The notes: generated by a model from the sequence alone, not told the origin. 58,389 nt of DNA from Rhodocyclaceae bacterium UBA2250 (GCA_002347285.1 DDXW01000002.1:1-58389); one strand, 5' to 3'. Shown: positions 46,975-57,443, numbered from the stretch's first letter. Numbers and translations are program-made.

Positions 46975-47519
46975 AGGGGCATGCGCGGCGGCCGGCCGCG
47001 CCGCGCGCAGATCCTTTGCAGCACCTGCGGTTTCTCTCCGGCGAACTCGCCCTGCTCGAAGGCGACCACGGTGAGGCGGTTGCGCACCAGCTCGAGCAGT
47101 TCGCCGATGCGCAGCAGGTGCGCCGGGTTCTCCGGCTTGCCGCAGAGCTCCTGGCCGACCATGAAGGTCTCGTAGATCAGCACGCCGCCCTCGCGCAGCG
47201 CGCCGAACAGCAGCGGGAACAGCGGCCGCCAGAGGTAGCGGCTGACGACGATGCCGTCGAAGCCGCTGCCGTGGTAGGGCCACGGCCCGCCTTCGAGATC
47301 GGTCTGGCGCGTCGTCACGTTCGCCACGCCGGCCAGCGCCGCCAGCGCCGCCGCGTCGCGGTCCACCGCCTCGACGCGATGGCCCAGGCCGGCCAGCAGC
47401 CGCGCGTGCCGCCCGTTCCCGCAGGCGAGGTCGAGCACGTCGCCGCCGGCCGGGATCAGCGGCGCGAAGCGCGCGACCCAGGGCGAAGGTTCGGCGGGAA
47501 AAGAAACGTCAGCCGGCAT
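46971..47519 (-). CDS. Class I SAM-dependent methyltransferase
   Basis: A 182-residue protein with motif I VLDLACGNGRHARLL, an acidic motif II (VEAVDRD) and the later YLWRPLFPLLFGALREGGVLIYE segment of small TehB-like methyltransferases. Substrate unknown. The Met at 47519 overlaps the end of the res gene by 11 bases, so it may be transcribed with the restriction operon. It also often accompanies mnmH in other genomes, to my recollection. Confidence 0.8.
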   Translation of the reverse strand: MPADVSFPAEPSPWVARFAPLIPAGGDVLDLACGNGRHARLLAGLGHRVEAVDRDAAALAALAGVANVTTRQTDLEGGPWPYHGSGFDGIVVSRYLWRPLFPLLFGALREGGVLIYETFMVGQELCGKPENPAHLLRIGELLELVRNRLTVVAFEQGEFAGEKPQVLQRICARRGRPPRMPL

Positions 47520-50304
47520 GGCGCGACAAAATATCCCGCATTTGGGCCGGCTGGAATGCCACATCCCAGCACCAGATGCCGAAGCCGCCCTTGGCATTCA
47601 CGGCTTCCACCCAGGCGGCCAGCGCCGCGCGCTTGGCGCGGTTCTGCTCCGAGTCCTCGCCCTTGATCTCCAGCACCAGCGTCCTGCCGTTGGCGAGGCG
47701 AACCAGGAAATCCGGCAGGAAGCGACGTCGCACGCCGTTCCACAGATAGAAAATCTCGAAGCCGAGGTGATCGTTCTTGGCATAGGCGGCGACCCGCGCG
47801 TCCATCTCGAACAGATTGGCCGCCATCTGCTCCCACGACGAATCGGCCAGCAAATGGCTTATTTGCGATTTCTGCGTCGGCAGGCATGGCTTGGTGGTGT
47901 ACCAGGTCCGCATGGCGCGCGTGCTGCCCAGCGGCTGTTCGGCATCGAACACCGGTTCCAGCCGCTCGCGGTTCTGCGGCTCGACGTGGCGCAGCAGATG
48001 CTGCACGATGCCGTCGAGGTTCAGCGCAATCAGAATCCGGCGGCGGACTTCGTCCTGATGGAACAGGCTCGGAATGTCGAGTTTGTCCTTGGCCAGAAAC
48101 TGTTCGACCAGCCGGATCAACTGCATGGCAAGAAAATCGCGCTGGCCGGTGAATTGCCCGACGGTCTGCTCGAAAGCCTTCTGCGCGGCACGGAAGACCA
48201 GCCGCTGCAGGCGGAAGCTCTCCGGCAGCAACTCCAGGTCGATGCGCGTCGCCTTGCTCATGTCCGCGGCGCCGCCCAGCGCCGGCGCGATCTGGGCGAC
48301 GATCGGCGTCGCCGCCGGGTCGAGTCTCATGCGCGGCACGGCCGCCCAGTCGACCATCAAGGTCGGCGTCAGCACCATATCGACGCGCAGCACGTTGGGC
48401 CAGCGGATCTCCAGCACATTGCGCTCGGGCAGCGCCTCGATCTGCGTGCTCGGCTTGGGCGGCGGCGGCGCAATTCCATCATTGGCGCCAGCGCCGACTT
48501 CCTGAAACACCGACAAGGGCACGCCGAAGATGTTGACGTATTCGGGCTTGAACAAGCCGTTCTCGTCGAGGTCGTAGGAAACGCGGCGCAGGCCGCGCCC
48601 GATCACCTGCTCGCACAGGAGCTGCGAAGTGAAGGCGCGCAGGCCCATGATGTGGGTGACGTTCTTCGCGTCCCAGCCTTCCGACAGCATCGCCACCGAA
48701 ATCACGTTCTGCACGTCCTGCCCGGCACGGCCGCGCTTGCCGATGGTATCGACGATCTCGCGCAGCAATTCCTCCTTCGCCAGCCCGGCCAGCCGCCCCT
48801 TCGTTTCCGCCGGGATATCGGCGGCTTCGACGAGGGCGCGCAACTCGGCCTCGTAATCCTTGTCACTGGCGGCCTTTTCGCCCTGTTCGGCCTTGTCCAG
48901 CACCTGCGAATCGACGCGCAGCGTTTTATCCGGCGCATGCAGTTCCGGCCAGTGCGCGTTGCCCTGGCGGAAATAATGCTCGATACGCGCCGCCGTCTCG
49001 GTACGGTTGCAGACGGTCAGCATGACCGGCGGCGAGGTATGGCCGGCCGCGCGCCAGTCCTGCAAGGCCGCGCGCCAGTCGGCGCCGAGCAGCGTATAGG
49101 CATCCTGCACCAGCTTGGGCAGCGGCTCGTGCGGCCGGGCGCCGCGGCGGTTGAGGTCGTCCGCCACCTCGGCGTCGCGGTAGAGGTGGTAGAGCTTCGA
49201 GCGGAGGGTTTTCGCATCGGGCAGCGCATCGTCGCGCACGACCACCCGCGGCGTCTTCACCAACCCGGCCTCGATGGCGTCGTTGAGTCCGAAATCCGAG
49301 ACGATCCAGCCGAACAGCCCCTCCTCCGCGTTCGCCTTGCCGGTCGGCGCGAAGGGCGTGGCGGAAAGATCGAAGCAACGCAGGATGCCGCGCGTCTTGT
49401 GCAGGCGGTCCAGTCCCTCGATCCAGCGCGTCGCCTCTTCGAGGTCGAGTCCGGCGTCGGCGGCCTGCTTTTTCGAGACCTTCACGTCCGCCGGCACGCG
49501 CCAGGCGTGGTGCGCCTCGTCATTGATGACCAGTAGATTCCTGTGCGTCGCCAGCTTGCCCAGCACGCGGCGGGTAAACGCCTCGTCCGACTCGCGTCCC
49601 TTCTTCACCACCGAACGCTCGGGCGGCGCCAGCGGCATCAGCGTGTGCCAGTTGTCGACCAGGATGTCGGCGCGATTGACCTGCTGGCGCAGCGCCTCGG
49701 AAGGACACAGCGAAAACTCGTCATAGACGTTGCCCGGCTCGCCCGGATAGAGCACGCGCAGGCGTTCCTTCACCGTCAGTCCCGGCGCGACGACGAAAAT
49801 CGCCCGCGAAAAATCCTTGCGCTGCGCATAGGTCAACGCATTCGTCGCCTGCCAGACGACGATCATGCCCATCACCAGCGTCTTGCCGGTGCCGGTGGCC
49901 ATCTTGCTGCACACGCGCTCCCATGGCCCGCCGTCGCCCGGCAGATAGATGCCCTGGCGAAACTCCGGCGAACCCTCCACCCACCAGATCAGCGTCTCGA
50001 TCGCCTCGATCTGGCAGAAGTAGAAGGGATGCACGCGCGCCGCGGCGTCGCGCCAGTGCTCCAGCAGCCGGCGCGAAACGGCCGTCGCACCCGGATAGCC
50101 GGCCGCGCGCCAGGCGTCGACCCGGCCGCGAATCTCATTGACGCGCGCAAGCTCCTCGCTGCGCCGGGTGTTGTTGCGGATGTCGAAGATTTCGTAGCTG
50201 GCCGGCCGGCGGCCGGCGGTTTCGACCAGCGCCCCTCCCCTGTCCGGCCTCCAATGGCGGGTCGGTGCGGCATAAGGGGAGTTGAGGATCAGGGAAGCAG
50301 TCAC
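47509..50304 (-). CDS. Type III-like restriction subunit (DEAD/DEAH helicase-nuclease)
   Basis: A 931-residue protein with a superfamily 2 helicase core: Walker A MATGTGKT, DEAH-type box VINDEAHHAW, motif III LSATPFAPTG, and motif VI-like EQVIGRGLRRV. Near the C-terminus lies a PD-(D/E)xK nuclease signature, PDFLVRLANGRTLVLEIKG. This is the Res architecture of type III systems: it translocates on DNA and cuts when two sites meet. The GTG at 50304 is preferred because it overlaps the toxin stop (GTGA). A TTG at 50334 would run into the toxin gene. Confidence 0.88.
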   Translation of the reverse strand: MTASLILNSPYAAPTRHWRPDRGGALVETAGRRPASYEIFDIRNNTRRSEELARVNEIRGRVDAWRAAGYPGATAVSRRLLEHWRDAAARVHPFYFCQIEAIETLIWWVEGSPEFRQGIYLPGDGGPWERVCSKMATGTGKTLVMGMIVVWQATNALTYAQRKDFSRAIFVVAPGLTVKERLRVLYPGEPGNVYDEFSLCPSEALRQQVNRADILVDNWHTLMPLAPPERSVVKKGRESDEAFTRRVLGKLATHRNLLVINDEAHHAWRVPADVKVSKKQAADAGLDLEEATRWIEGLDRLHKTRGILRCFDLSATPFAPTGKANAEEGLFGWIVSDFGLNDAIEAGLVKTPRVVVRDDALPDAKTLRSKLYHLYRDAEVADDLNRRGARPHEPLPKLVQDAYTLLGADWRAALQDWRAAGHTSPPVMLTVCNRTETAARIEHYFRQGNAHWPELHAPDKTLRVDSQVLDKAEQGEKAASDKDYEAELRALVEAADIPAETKGRLAGLAKEELLREIVDTIGKRGRAGQDVQNVISVAMLSEGWDAKNVTHIMGLRAFTSQLLCEQVIGRGLRRVSYDLDENGLFKPEYVNIFGVPLSVFQEVGAGANDGIAPPPPKPSTQIEALPERNVLEIRWPNVLRVDMVLTPTLMVDWAAVPRMRLDPAATPIVAQIAPALGGAADMSKATRIDLELLPESFRLQRLVFRAAQKAFEQTVGQFTGQRDFLAMQLIRLVEQFLAKDKLDIPSLFHQDEVRRRILIALNLDGIVQHLLRHVEPQNRERLEPVFDAEQPLGSTRAMRTWYTTKPCLPTQKSQISHLLADSSWEQMAANLFEMDARVAAYAKNDHLGFEIFYLWNGVRRRFLPDFLVRLANGRTLVLEIKGEDSEQNRAKRAALAAWVEAVNAKGGFGIWCWDVAFQPAQMRDILSRHAG

Positions 50305-50606
50305 TTCGGTATCTGCTTCAAGCGTTTGCGCCAATAGCCGGGGCGGCGCTTATGGTGAGCATAGGCAATGACCCAAATGTCCTCGCCCAGCACCTCATAG
50401 ACAATTGTGTAAGGGTAACCGCGCACGATAAAGCCATGCACACCACGCCCCATGTTCATCCACGCATAGGGAAACTGCTCGATCAACTTGCGCGACCGGA
50501 TGATTTCCTTGAACAACACATCCGCCAAACCGGGATGAATATCGGCGTAATACCCCAGCGCCTCGTCCAGTTCGAGTCGCGCCGGGGCAAGGGCGTGCAG
50601 CCTCAT
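50301..50606 (-). CDS. RelE/ParE-family toxin
   Basis: This 101-residue protein has the RelE/ParE fold pattern: ALAPARLELDEALGYYADIHPGLADVLFKEI, then LIEQFPYAWMNMGRGVHGFIVRGYPYTIVYEVLGEDIWVIAYAHHKRRPGYW. The C-terminal strand with AHHKRRPGYW is typical of ParE-like toxins. The ATG overlaps the antitoxin stop as ATGA. Target not predictable from sequence (gyrase for ParE, ribosome-bound mRNA for RelE). It lies inside a restriction-modification operon. Confidence 0.88.
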   Translation of the reverse strand: MRLHALAPARLELDEALGYYADIHPGLADVLFKEIIRSRKLIEQFPYAWMNMGRGVHGFIVRGYPYTIVYEVLGEDIWVIAYAHHKRRPGYWRKRLKQIPK

Positions 50607-50836
50607 TTGAGGCCGTACTTGACCCGCATTTCTTCCATGACCTCGTCGAAGTCGTAGGCCTCGATCTCGCCACGGCGATACGCCTCCATCCGGCTCTTGG
50701 CCTCGGCCGCCCAGGCCTCTTTCCATTCCCGGTCATGGGGGCAAACCAATTCCAAAATCCTTTCGGACAGGACTGCCTGTTCCACTGGCGCAAGTTGCTT
50801 CGCCTGCTCCACCAATTCATCAATCGTTATGCTCAT
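50603..50836 (-). CDS. Addiction-module antitoxin (TIGR02574-like)
   Basis: The 77-residue protein SITIDELVEQAKQLAPVEQAVLSERILELV...EWKEAWAAEAKSRMEAYRRGEIEAYDFDEV matches the small addiction-module component family that pairs with ParE/RelE toxins. The ATG at 50836 has AGGAGA just upstream, immediately after the mod stop codon (10-base gap), so it is expressed from the mod message. Confidence 0.88.
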   Translation of the reverse strand: MSITIDELVEQAKQLAPVEQAVLSERILELVCPHDREWKEAWAAEAKSRMEAYRRGEIEAYDFDEVMEEMRVKYGLK

Positions 50837-50846
50837 CACTTTCTCC

Positions 50847-53606
50847 TCACTCCAATCCAACAATCTTCAGCGACTCGATCCCGCGGTCGTCCACGATCTT
50901 CACCGCGATCTTGCGATTATCCCCGGGCTCGAAGGGCAGCGACACCGTGCCGTGGAAGGCTTCGAGCGCATCCTCGTCGAGTTCGGCGCGGATGTCCTTT
51001 TTCAGTTTCTCCCACCCCTCGCCCTTGCCGGCCAGCGGGAAGAACACCTGGCGCGGGAACAGCGAGCGTTCGTCGTAGTCGGTATCGAGCGACCACATGG
51101 CGATGCGGCTCTTGCCGCCCGAGACCAGCTCGCCTTTCGCCGTGTCGAAGTAGTCGAAGCCATGCACCTCGACCTCGTGGAGGCCGTCCTTGCGCTTCCT
51201 GACTTCCACGTCCGGCTGGCCCATCAGCCAGAAGCTCTGGTTGGAGGAACGCGCTTTTTTCAGATCCTCGGTCAGCAGGTCGGTGTTCATCTGCGCCTTG
51301 AGCGCGGTGATGCCTTTGAGGTGGTCGATGTCCTTCGCCGCCTCGGGGTCGAAGGCGAAGGCGCAGAAAACGATCATCTTCGGCAGCGGGAACAGCTCGC
51401 CGGCTTCGGCCAGCGCGTTGGCCACCGCGCGCTGCTCCAGCGCCGCGTGCTCGGGGCCGAAATGGACGACAACGCGCTGGCCATCGTCCGTATGCCCGGT
51501 GCAGTGCAGGTATTTCGTGCCCGGCAGGGTTTCCAGTCCGGCGAACTTGAGCACCTGGCCGCCGCGGCCGCGGATGCCGGTCTTCAGCAGTTCGTCGCGC
51601 CACTGGTGCTGACGCGAGGATTCACCGGAACGGGCAATCGTCAGGTCCGCCTCGCCGCCCTGCCAGCGCCGACTTTCATCGTCCAGCGCCTGCACCGTCG
51701 GGAAAGGAACGGCTTCGACCGAGAATGGCCCGGTGATGCGCAGCTTGGTCTTCGATTTGGCCGGCTGGTCGTAGAGCGTTTCCTGGTCGGCGTGGTCGGC
51801 GATGGAGCGGTCCATCGCCTTCTGCATCGCCTGCCGCGCGGCATGGAAGGCGTCGAAAGCCGGACGCGCCTTTTCATCGGCGCCTTCGGGAAAGTCGAAC
51901 GGCACTTCCCATTCCTTGGCGTTCGCCTTGAGCGCCTTGTTGAGTGCCGCCAGCGCCTGCTCGACGGCCGGATGCATGCGCTCGTAAATGGCGTCGATGT
52001 CCGGGTTGTTGGCGATGGACTTCAGCGTGACGTGCGGCACCGTCTTCCAGATGAAGCCGCCGCGCAGCCCTTCGTGCGGATAGCGCAGTTCGTAGTAGTC
52101 GAAGCTGGCGGTCATCAGCCGCTGCTTCGCCAGCGTCACCGCCACGCGCGAGGTATCGCAGGTAATCCAGCGCCGGCCCCACTTCTCGGCGACATACGCC
52201 GTCGTTCCCGAACCGCAGGTCGGATCGAGCACCAGATCGCCGGGATCGGTGGTCATCAGGAGGCAGCGTTCGATGACTTGTGGCGTCGTTTGCACCGCGT
52301 AAATTTTCTGATAGGAGACTCCGACGGTCATCCAGAGGTTTGTGATTTTTCGGTATGGATAGTCATCAAGATACAGCTTATAGCTGATTGACTTTCCCTC
52401 GCGTACCAAGCGATTCGTTCGATCAAGCCGCCTGAGCTTCTCTGAGTCGATAACCCACGCACCATTGCTTGGCGGATTGAACTGATCCGATCGCCACTCG
52501 AACTTGTAGTCAGAAGCAGCACTGTAGGATGGTGCGATTAACGAGAAGGGGCGAAAGAAGCGAGTCCCATCAGGGAATTTTTCTGCACCGATGGTGTCGG
52601 CTCTTACCGAAAACGCTCTCCCGAATTGGTCTTCGCCAAATTTCCAATGCGAAGTGAGATCCCTCGATTCCTCGAATAAATGTCGGTACTTCAGCTTGGC
52701 CTTGTCTCTTGCAAAGAAGAGGATATGGTCATGCATTGTTTCAAGGAATGCAGCCCCAAGAGGCAGACTCTTCTTCCTGAAAATAATGTCTGCAACAAAA
52801 TTTTCCGGCAAAAATACTTCCTCAAGTACCTGGCGCACATATCCCACGTTTTCTGAGTTGATCTGCACGAACACGCTGCCGCTCTCGGACAGCAATTCCT
52901 TCGCCAGCAGCAGCCGGTCGCGCAGGTAGGTGAGGTAGGAGTGGATGCCCAGCTCCCAGGTGTCGCGGAAGGCCTTGATCATTTCCGGCTCTTGGGTCAG
53001 GTCTTCGTCCTTCCGGTCCTTCACGTCGCGCTTGTTCACGAAGGGCTGGAAGTTGGAGCCGTATTTGATGCCGTAGGGCGGGTCGAAGTAGATCGCCTGC
53101 ACCTGCCCGGCCATGCTTTCCTTCTGCAGCAGCGAGTTCATCACCAGCAGACTGTCGCCGGCCACCAGCCGGTTGCTCCAGCCCTTGTCGTGCTTGTAGA
53201 AGTCGATGGCGTCCCTGAGCGGCAGGCTCTCGAACGGCGCGTCGAACAGGCCGGGCTGGATGGCGCGCTGCTGCGCCACTTTCGCCCCTTTCGCCTTGTC
53301 CTTCGCCGCCTCGCCGGCGCCGAGTTTTCGCGCGGCGGACAGGATGCTCGCCGGGTCGATGCGCTCATGGACGTGCAGGCTGACGGTGTCGACCGCAAAG
53401 CTCAAGCGCTCGGCCTTGCCGGTCCAACTCAGGCTCGGATCGAGGTGCGGATCGTGCTGCCACACCGTCTTGCCTTCGTCCGGATCGGTGGCCGGCGTGA
53501 CCATGCCGACCTCGGGATTGTTCTTGCGCCGGTCGGGATAACGGTAGCTGAGAATTTCGCTGTTGGCGACGGATGCGCCGACGGGTTTTTTCGACTTCGG
53601 AGGCAT
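50847..53606 (-). CDS. Type III-like DNA methyltransferase (Mod)
   Basis: This 919-residue beta-class methyltransferase has DPPY at 175-178 (DPPYGIKYGSNF) followed much later by the SAM motif DPTCGSGTTA (about 458). The target-recognition region lies between them. DPPY points to N6-adenine methylation. Bases from about 52270 to 52860, coding for roughly residues 249-445, are clearly AT-richer than the rest, as expected for an exchanged recognition domain. Long N- and C-terminal regions resemble Mod subunits of type III-like systems whose Res partner is the helicase-nuclease downstream. Repeat copies F and G lie inside the gene. Confidence 0.88.
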   Translation of the reverse strand: MPPKSKKPVGASVANSEILSYRYPDRRKNNPEVGMVTPATDPDEGKTVWQHDPHLDPSLSWTGKAERLSFAVDTVSLHVHERIDPASILSAARKLGAGEAAKDKAKGAKVAQQRAIQPGLFDAPFESLPLRDAIDFYKHDKGWSNRLVAGDSLLVMNSLLQKESMAGQVQAIYFDPPYGIKYGSNFQPFVNKRDVKDRKDEDLTQEPEMIKAFRDTWELGIHSYLTYLRDRLLLAKELLSESGSVFVQINSENVGYVRQVLEEVFLPENFVADIIFRKKSLPLGAAFLETMHDHILFFARDKAKLKYRHLFEESRDLTSHWKFGEDQFGRAFSVRADTIGAEKFPDGTRFFRPFSLIAPSYSAASDYKFEWRSDQFNPPSNGAWVIDSEKLRRLDRTNRLVREGKSISYKLYLDDYPYRKITNLWMTVGVSYQKIYAVQTTPQVIERCLLMTTDPGDLVLDPTCGSGTTAYVAEKWGRRWITCDTSRVAVTLAKQRLMTASFDYYELRYPHEGLRGGFIWKTVPHVTLKSIANNPDIDAIYERMHPAVEQALAALNKALKANAKEWEVPFDFPEGADEKARPAFDAFHAARQAMQKAMDRSIADHADQETLYDQPAKSKTKLRITGPFSVEAVPFPTVQALDDESRRWQGGEADLTIARSGESSRQHQWRDELLKTGIRGRGGQVLKFAGLETLPGTKYLHCTGHTDDGQRVVVHFGPEHAALEQRAVANALAEAGELFPLPKMIVFCAFAFDPEAAKDIDHLKGITALKAQMNTDLLTEDLKKARSSNQSFWLMGQPDVEVRKRKDGLHEVEVHGFDYFDTAKGELVSGGKSRIAMWSLDTDYDERSLFPRQVFFPLAGKGEGWEKLKKDIRAELDEDALEAFHGTVSLPFEPGDNRKIAVKIVDDRGIESLKIVGLE

Positions 53607-53667
53607 GGTTTGGGTCGCTCGAAAGATCGGCGGTCGTTATATCAGATTCATGCCGTCCGTTGCGCCT

Positions 53668-54387
53668 TCATGTCCGCCGCCCCGCCAGCGCCGACTTTTG
53701 CTCGTCGTCCAGATAGCACCACTCGCCCTCCTTGAGGCCGAGCGCTTCCAGCGTCAGACCGCCGATCGCCGTGCGCTTGAGCGCCACGCAGTGGCTGCCG
53801 GCCGCCGCGAGCATGCGCTTGACCTGGTGGTACTTGCCCTGCTCCAGCACCAGTTCGATCTCGCGTTCGCCCACCTGCCTGGCCTTCGCCCGCAGCGGCG
53901 CCGGCTCGTCGATGAGCTGCACGCCGCGCTCGAGCTTGGCGACCAGCTCGGCCGTCACCGGCGCGGGCGTGGCGGCGACGTAGGTCTTGGGCACGTGGCG
54001 CTTCGGCGACGACAGCGCGTGGATGAAGGCGCCGTCGTCGGAGAGCAGCAGCAGGCCGGTGGTGTCATGGTCGAGCCGGCCGACCGGCTGCACCTCGCGC
54101 AGCGTGAACGGGTCGGGCAGCAGCGCCAGCACGCCGCGGTGATGGGCCGGACGGCGCGAGCATTCGATGCCGGCCGGCTTGTGCAGCGCCAGATAGACGT
54201 GCCGGCGGAAACGCCACGGCACGTCGTCCACGGCGAACTCCAACCCGTCGGTCTCGACCTCCGCGCGCCAGTCCTCGGCGATCTCGCCGCCGATCTTCAC
54301 CGCGCCGGCGGCGACCAGTTCGCGGCAGTACTTGCGCGTGCCGAAGCCCTGCGATTGCAGCATCCTGTCCAGCGTCATCCGTGTCAT
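53668..54387 (-). CDS. RsuA-family pseudouridine synthase
   Basis: A 239-residue enzyme that isomerises uridine in ribosomal RNA, by family. It has an N-terminal S4 domain (RMLQSQGFGTRKYCRELVAAGAVKIGG) and a catalytic domain with the essential Asp in GRLDHDTTGLLLLSDDG. The GKYHQVKRMLAAAG motif near the C-terminus is diagnostic of RsuA/RluE/RluF. The start is 54387 (MTRMTLDR) or 54378. Repeat copy H makes up the last codons (SALAGRR). Which uridine is modified cannot be told. Confidence 0.9.
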   Translation of the reverse strand: MTRMTLDRMLQSQGFGTRKYCRELVAAGAVKIGGEIAEDWRAEVETDGLEFAVDDVPWRFRRHVYLALHKPAGIECSRRPAHHRGVLALLPDPFTLREVQPVGRLDHDTTGLLLLSDDGAFIHALSSPKRHVPKTYVAATPAPVTAELVAKLERGVQLIDEPAPLRAKARQVGEREIELVLEQGKYHQVKRMLAAAGSHCVALKRTAIGGLTLEALGLKEGEWCYLDDEQKSALAGRRT

Positions 54388-54444
54388 GGGGCGGCACTTT
54401 AGTACACTGCGCCCCTTTCGTCGCACCCCAACCAAGGATTTTCA

Positions 54445-56076
<1,632 letters not shown>

Positions 56077-56079
56077 GAA

Positions 56080-56101
56080 ACCCGGCGCCGGCGGGGCGGC
56101 G
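56080..56101 (-). repeat. Dispersed GC-rich repeat, copy I
   Basis: ACCCGGCGCCGGCGGGGCGGCG occupies most of the 27-base gap between the ABC-F stop and the stop of the convergent gene at 56104. Confidence 0.5.
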
Positions 56102-56103
56102 CA

Positions 56104-56391
56104 TCACGCTTGTTTGAGCAGGCTGATGCGGAAGTGCCGCCCCTTGATGCCATGGCCGGAGAGACTACGCAAGCCGCCTTCCGACATGCCGATCAAGCCA
56201 CGGGCGGACAGCCGTTCGATTGCGGCACCCAATTTCTCTGCGAACGGAACGAACCCCAGAATCAGTTCGGCGGCGGCAACGATTTCGACAAGATCCGCCG
56301 GTCGCCTTTTCGACGAGAGCGTTGCTGCCATCAGAATGCCGGCATCGAGATCGTGGTGCGTTCGCGCTTCCGGATTCGGAAAAGCCTTCAC
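56104..56391 (-). CDS. Small protein, possible winged-helix domain
   Basis: A 95-residue basic protein without signal or membrane segment. The order of helices and small strands (PADLVEIVAAAELILGF, VPFAEKLGAAIERLSARGLI, GLRSLSGHGIKGRHFRISLL) suggests a winged helix-turn-helix. I do not recognise a named family with confidence. It starts with GTG overlapping the previous stop as GTGA, so it forms an operon with the 55-residue protein upstream. Confidence 0.65.
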   Translation of the reverse strand: MKAFPNPEARTHHDLDAGILMAATLSSKRRPADLVEIVAAAELILGFVPFAEKLGAAIERLSARGLIGMSEGGLRSLSGHGIKGRHFRISLLKQA

Positions 56392-56555
56392 CGTTGTGCC
56401 CCGTTAGGGGAAGTGACCTCCGTCTCGGACACGGGATCTTTTGGGCTGTCGTCGTTCGGAACGACCTTGAGCTTTTGGCGACGTTTTTCTTCCTGCTTCG
56501 CTTTTTTCGCCAGTTCCTTCTGGCGCTTCTCGTACTGGTAGTTCGGCTTGGCCAA
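56388..56555 (-). CDS. Short Lys-rich protein with TTG start
   Basis: The 55-residue product AKPNYQYEKRQKELAKKAKQEEKRRQ... is highly charged and helical. Very similar short proteins beginning MxKPNYxYEKRQ are, to my knowledge, common in betaproteobacteria and have no known function. No ATG fits. The TTG at 56555 is preceded at 5-6 bases by a perfect AAGGAGG, so initiation there is likely. Confidence 0.72.
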   Translation of the reverse strand: MAKPNYQYEKRQKELAKKAKQEEKRRQKLKVVPNDDSPKDPVSETEVTSPNGAQR

Positions 56556-56712
56556 GGGGCCTCCTTCGATTATGGGCGGGGACGCGAGAATTCCCGCAAA
56601 CGCGGGCTTGCATACTACTTCTTCCCGAAGCTTCTGCGAGTGAAATCGGACATGACCGGCCACTCGTACGTCAGTTGCCATGGGCAGGTCACAGTCTGGT
56701 CGTGGCCGTTTC

Positions 56713-56735
56713 CCGCCGCCTCGTCAGCGCCGGGT
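56713..56735 (+). repeat. Dispersed GC-rich repeat, copy J
   Basis: CCGCCGCCTCGTCAGCGCCGGGT follows GGCCGTTTCC, sharing the extended 16-base GCCGTTTCCCGCCGCC with copy L at 57522. It lies just beyond the 3' end of the Doc-type gene. The rest of this 190-base gap shows no gene. Confidence 0.5.
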
Positions 56736-56745
56736 TTCCGGGCTT

Positions 56746-57138
56746 TCAGCCGCGCGGCGCCAGATGCGCCCGCAGCCAGGCGGCGAACGCCGCTTCCTCG
56801 ATCTCGCCGGCGGCGACGGCGAGCATGGCCTGGGTCGCTTCGAGTTGCGTCGCTTGCAGATGCATCCCGTTGAGGCCGAGAAACAGGCCGACGGCAAGAA
56901 ATGCGGCACGCTTGTTGCCGTCGGCGAAGGGGTGGTTCTGGGCAAGGCCGCAACCATAGGATGCCGCCAGGTCGGCCAGATCAGGCCGACCATATGCCGC
57001 CAGATTCAGCGGCAGGGCCAAGGCGGAATCCTGCAGCCCTTCATCCCGCAAACCCGGCAAGCCGCCGTGTTCGGCAAGGCTTTCCCCATGCAGCATGAGC
57101 AGGACGCGCTTGTCGATCCAGCGCGCGACGCCGCTCAT
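56746..57138 (-). CDS. doc: Doc/Fic-family death-on-curing toxin
   Basis: A 130-residue protein with the Fic motif HPFADGNKRAAF complete except that the usual Phe-x-x-Gly spacing carries Ala-Asp, as in Doc. Doc of phage P1 phosphorylates EF-Tu. The N-terminal GLRDEGLQDSALALPLNLAAYG stretch is typical. Its ATG overlaps the antitoxin stop as ATGA. Confidence 0.9.
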   Translation of the reverse strand: MSGVARWIDKRVLLMLHGESLAEHGGLPGLRDEGLQDSALALPLNLAAYGRPDLADLAASYGCGLAQNHPFADGNKRAAFLAVGLFLGLNGMHLQATQLEATQAMLAVAAGEIEEAAFAAWLRAHLAPRG

Positions 57139-57362
57139 TTCGCCAGGGCGTGGAAGGTGTCGCGGAAGTCGCGCATGAATTCGCGACCGAGCTTAAGCTG
57201 CTCTTCCAGCGTGGGATCGTAGGGCGTGAGCTGGAAGCCTTCCGGCGTTTCGGAAAGATGGACGGTGTCGCCCTTTTCGAGCTTCAGCGCCGCCAGCGCC
57301 TCCTTGGGCAGCACGACGCCGACCGAGTTGCCGATCTGGGTAAGCTTGAGAGTGAAGTGCAT
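57135..57362 (-). CDS. AbrB/MazE-type antitoxin
   Basis: This 75-residue protein has a SpoVT/AbrB swapped-hairpin DNA-binding domain (KLTQIGNSVGVVLPKEALAALKLEKGDTVHL) and a C-terminal helix likely to bind the Doc toxin (EEQLKLGREFMRDFRDTFHALA). P1 Doc pairs with a Phd-type antitoxin; the AbrB type here is the alternative pairing. Confidence 0.9.
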   Translation of the reverse strand: MHFTLKLTQIGNSVGVVLPKEALAALKLEKGDTVHLSETPEGFQLTPYDPTLEEQLKLGREFMRDFRDTFHALAK

Positions 57363-57443
57363 GGTGCCTCCGACAGGAACGTTATTACAGTCGTAATAAT
57401 ATTCCCGATCGATCAGCGCGGCAAGCGATCGATATAACCCAAT

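Noticed and set aside
50301..50334. res starting at TTG 50334
   Set aside because: It would overlap the toxin gene by 34 bases and has no better ribosome-binding site; GTG 50304 gives the GTGA coupling used throughout the region.
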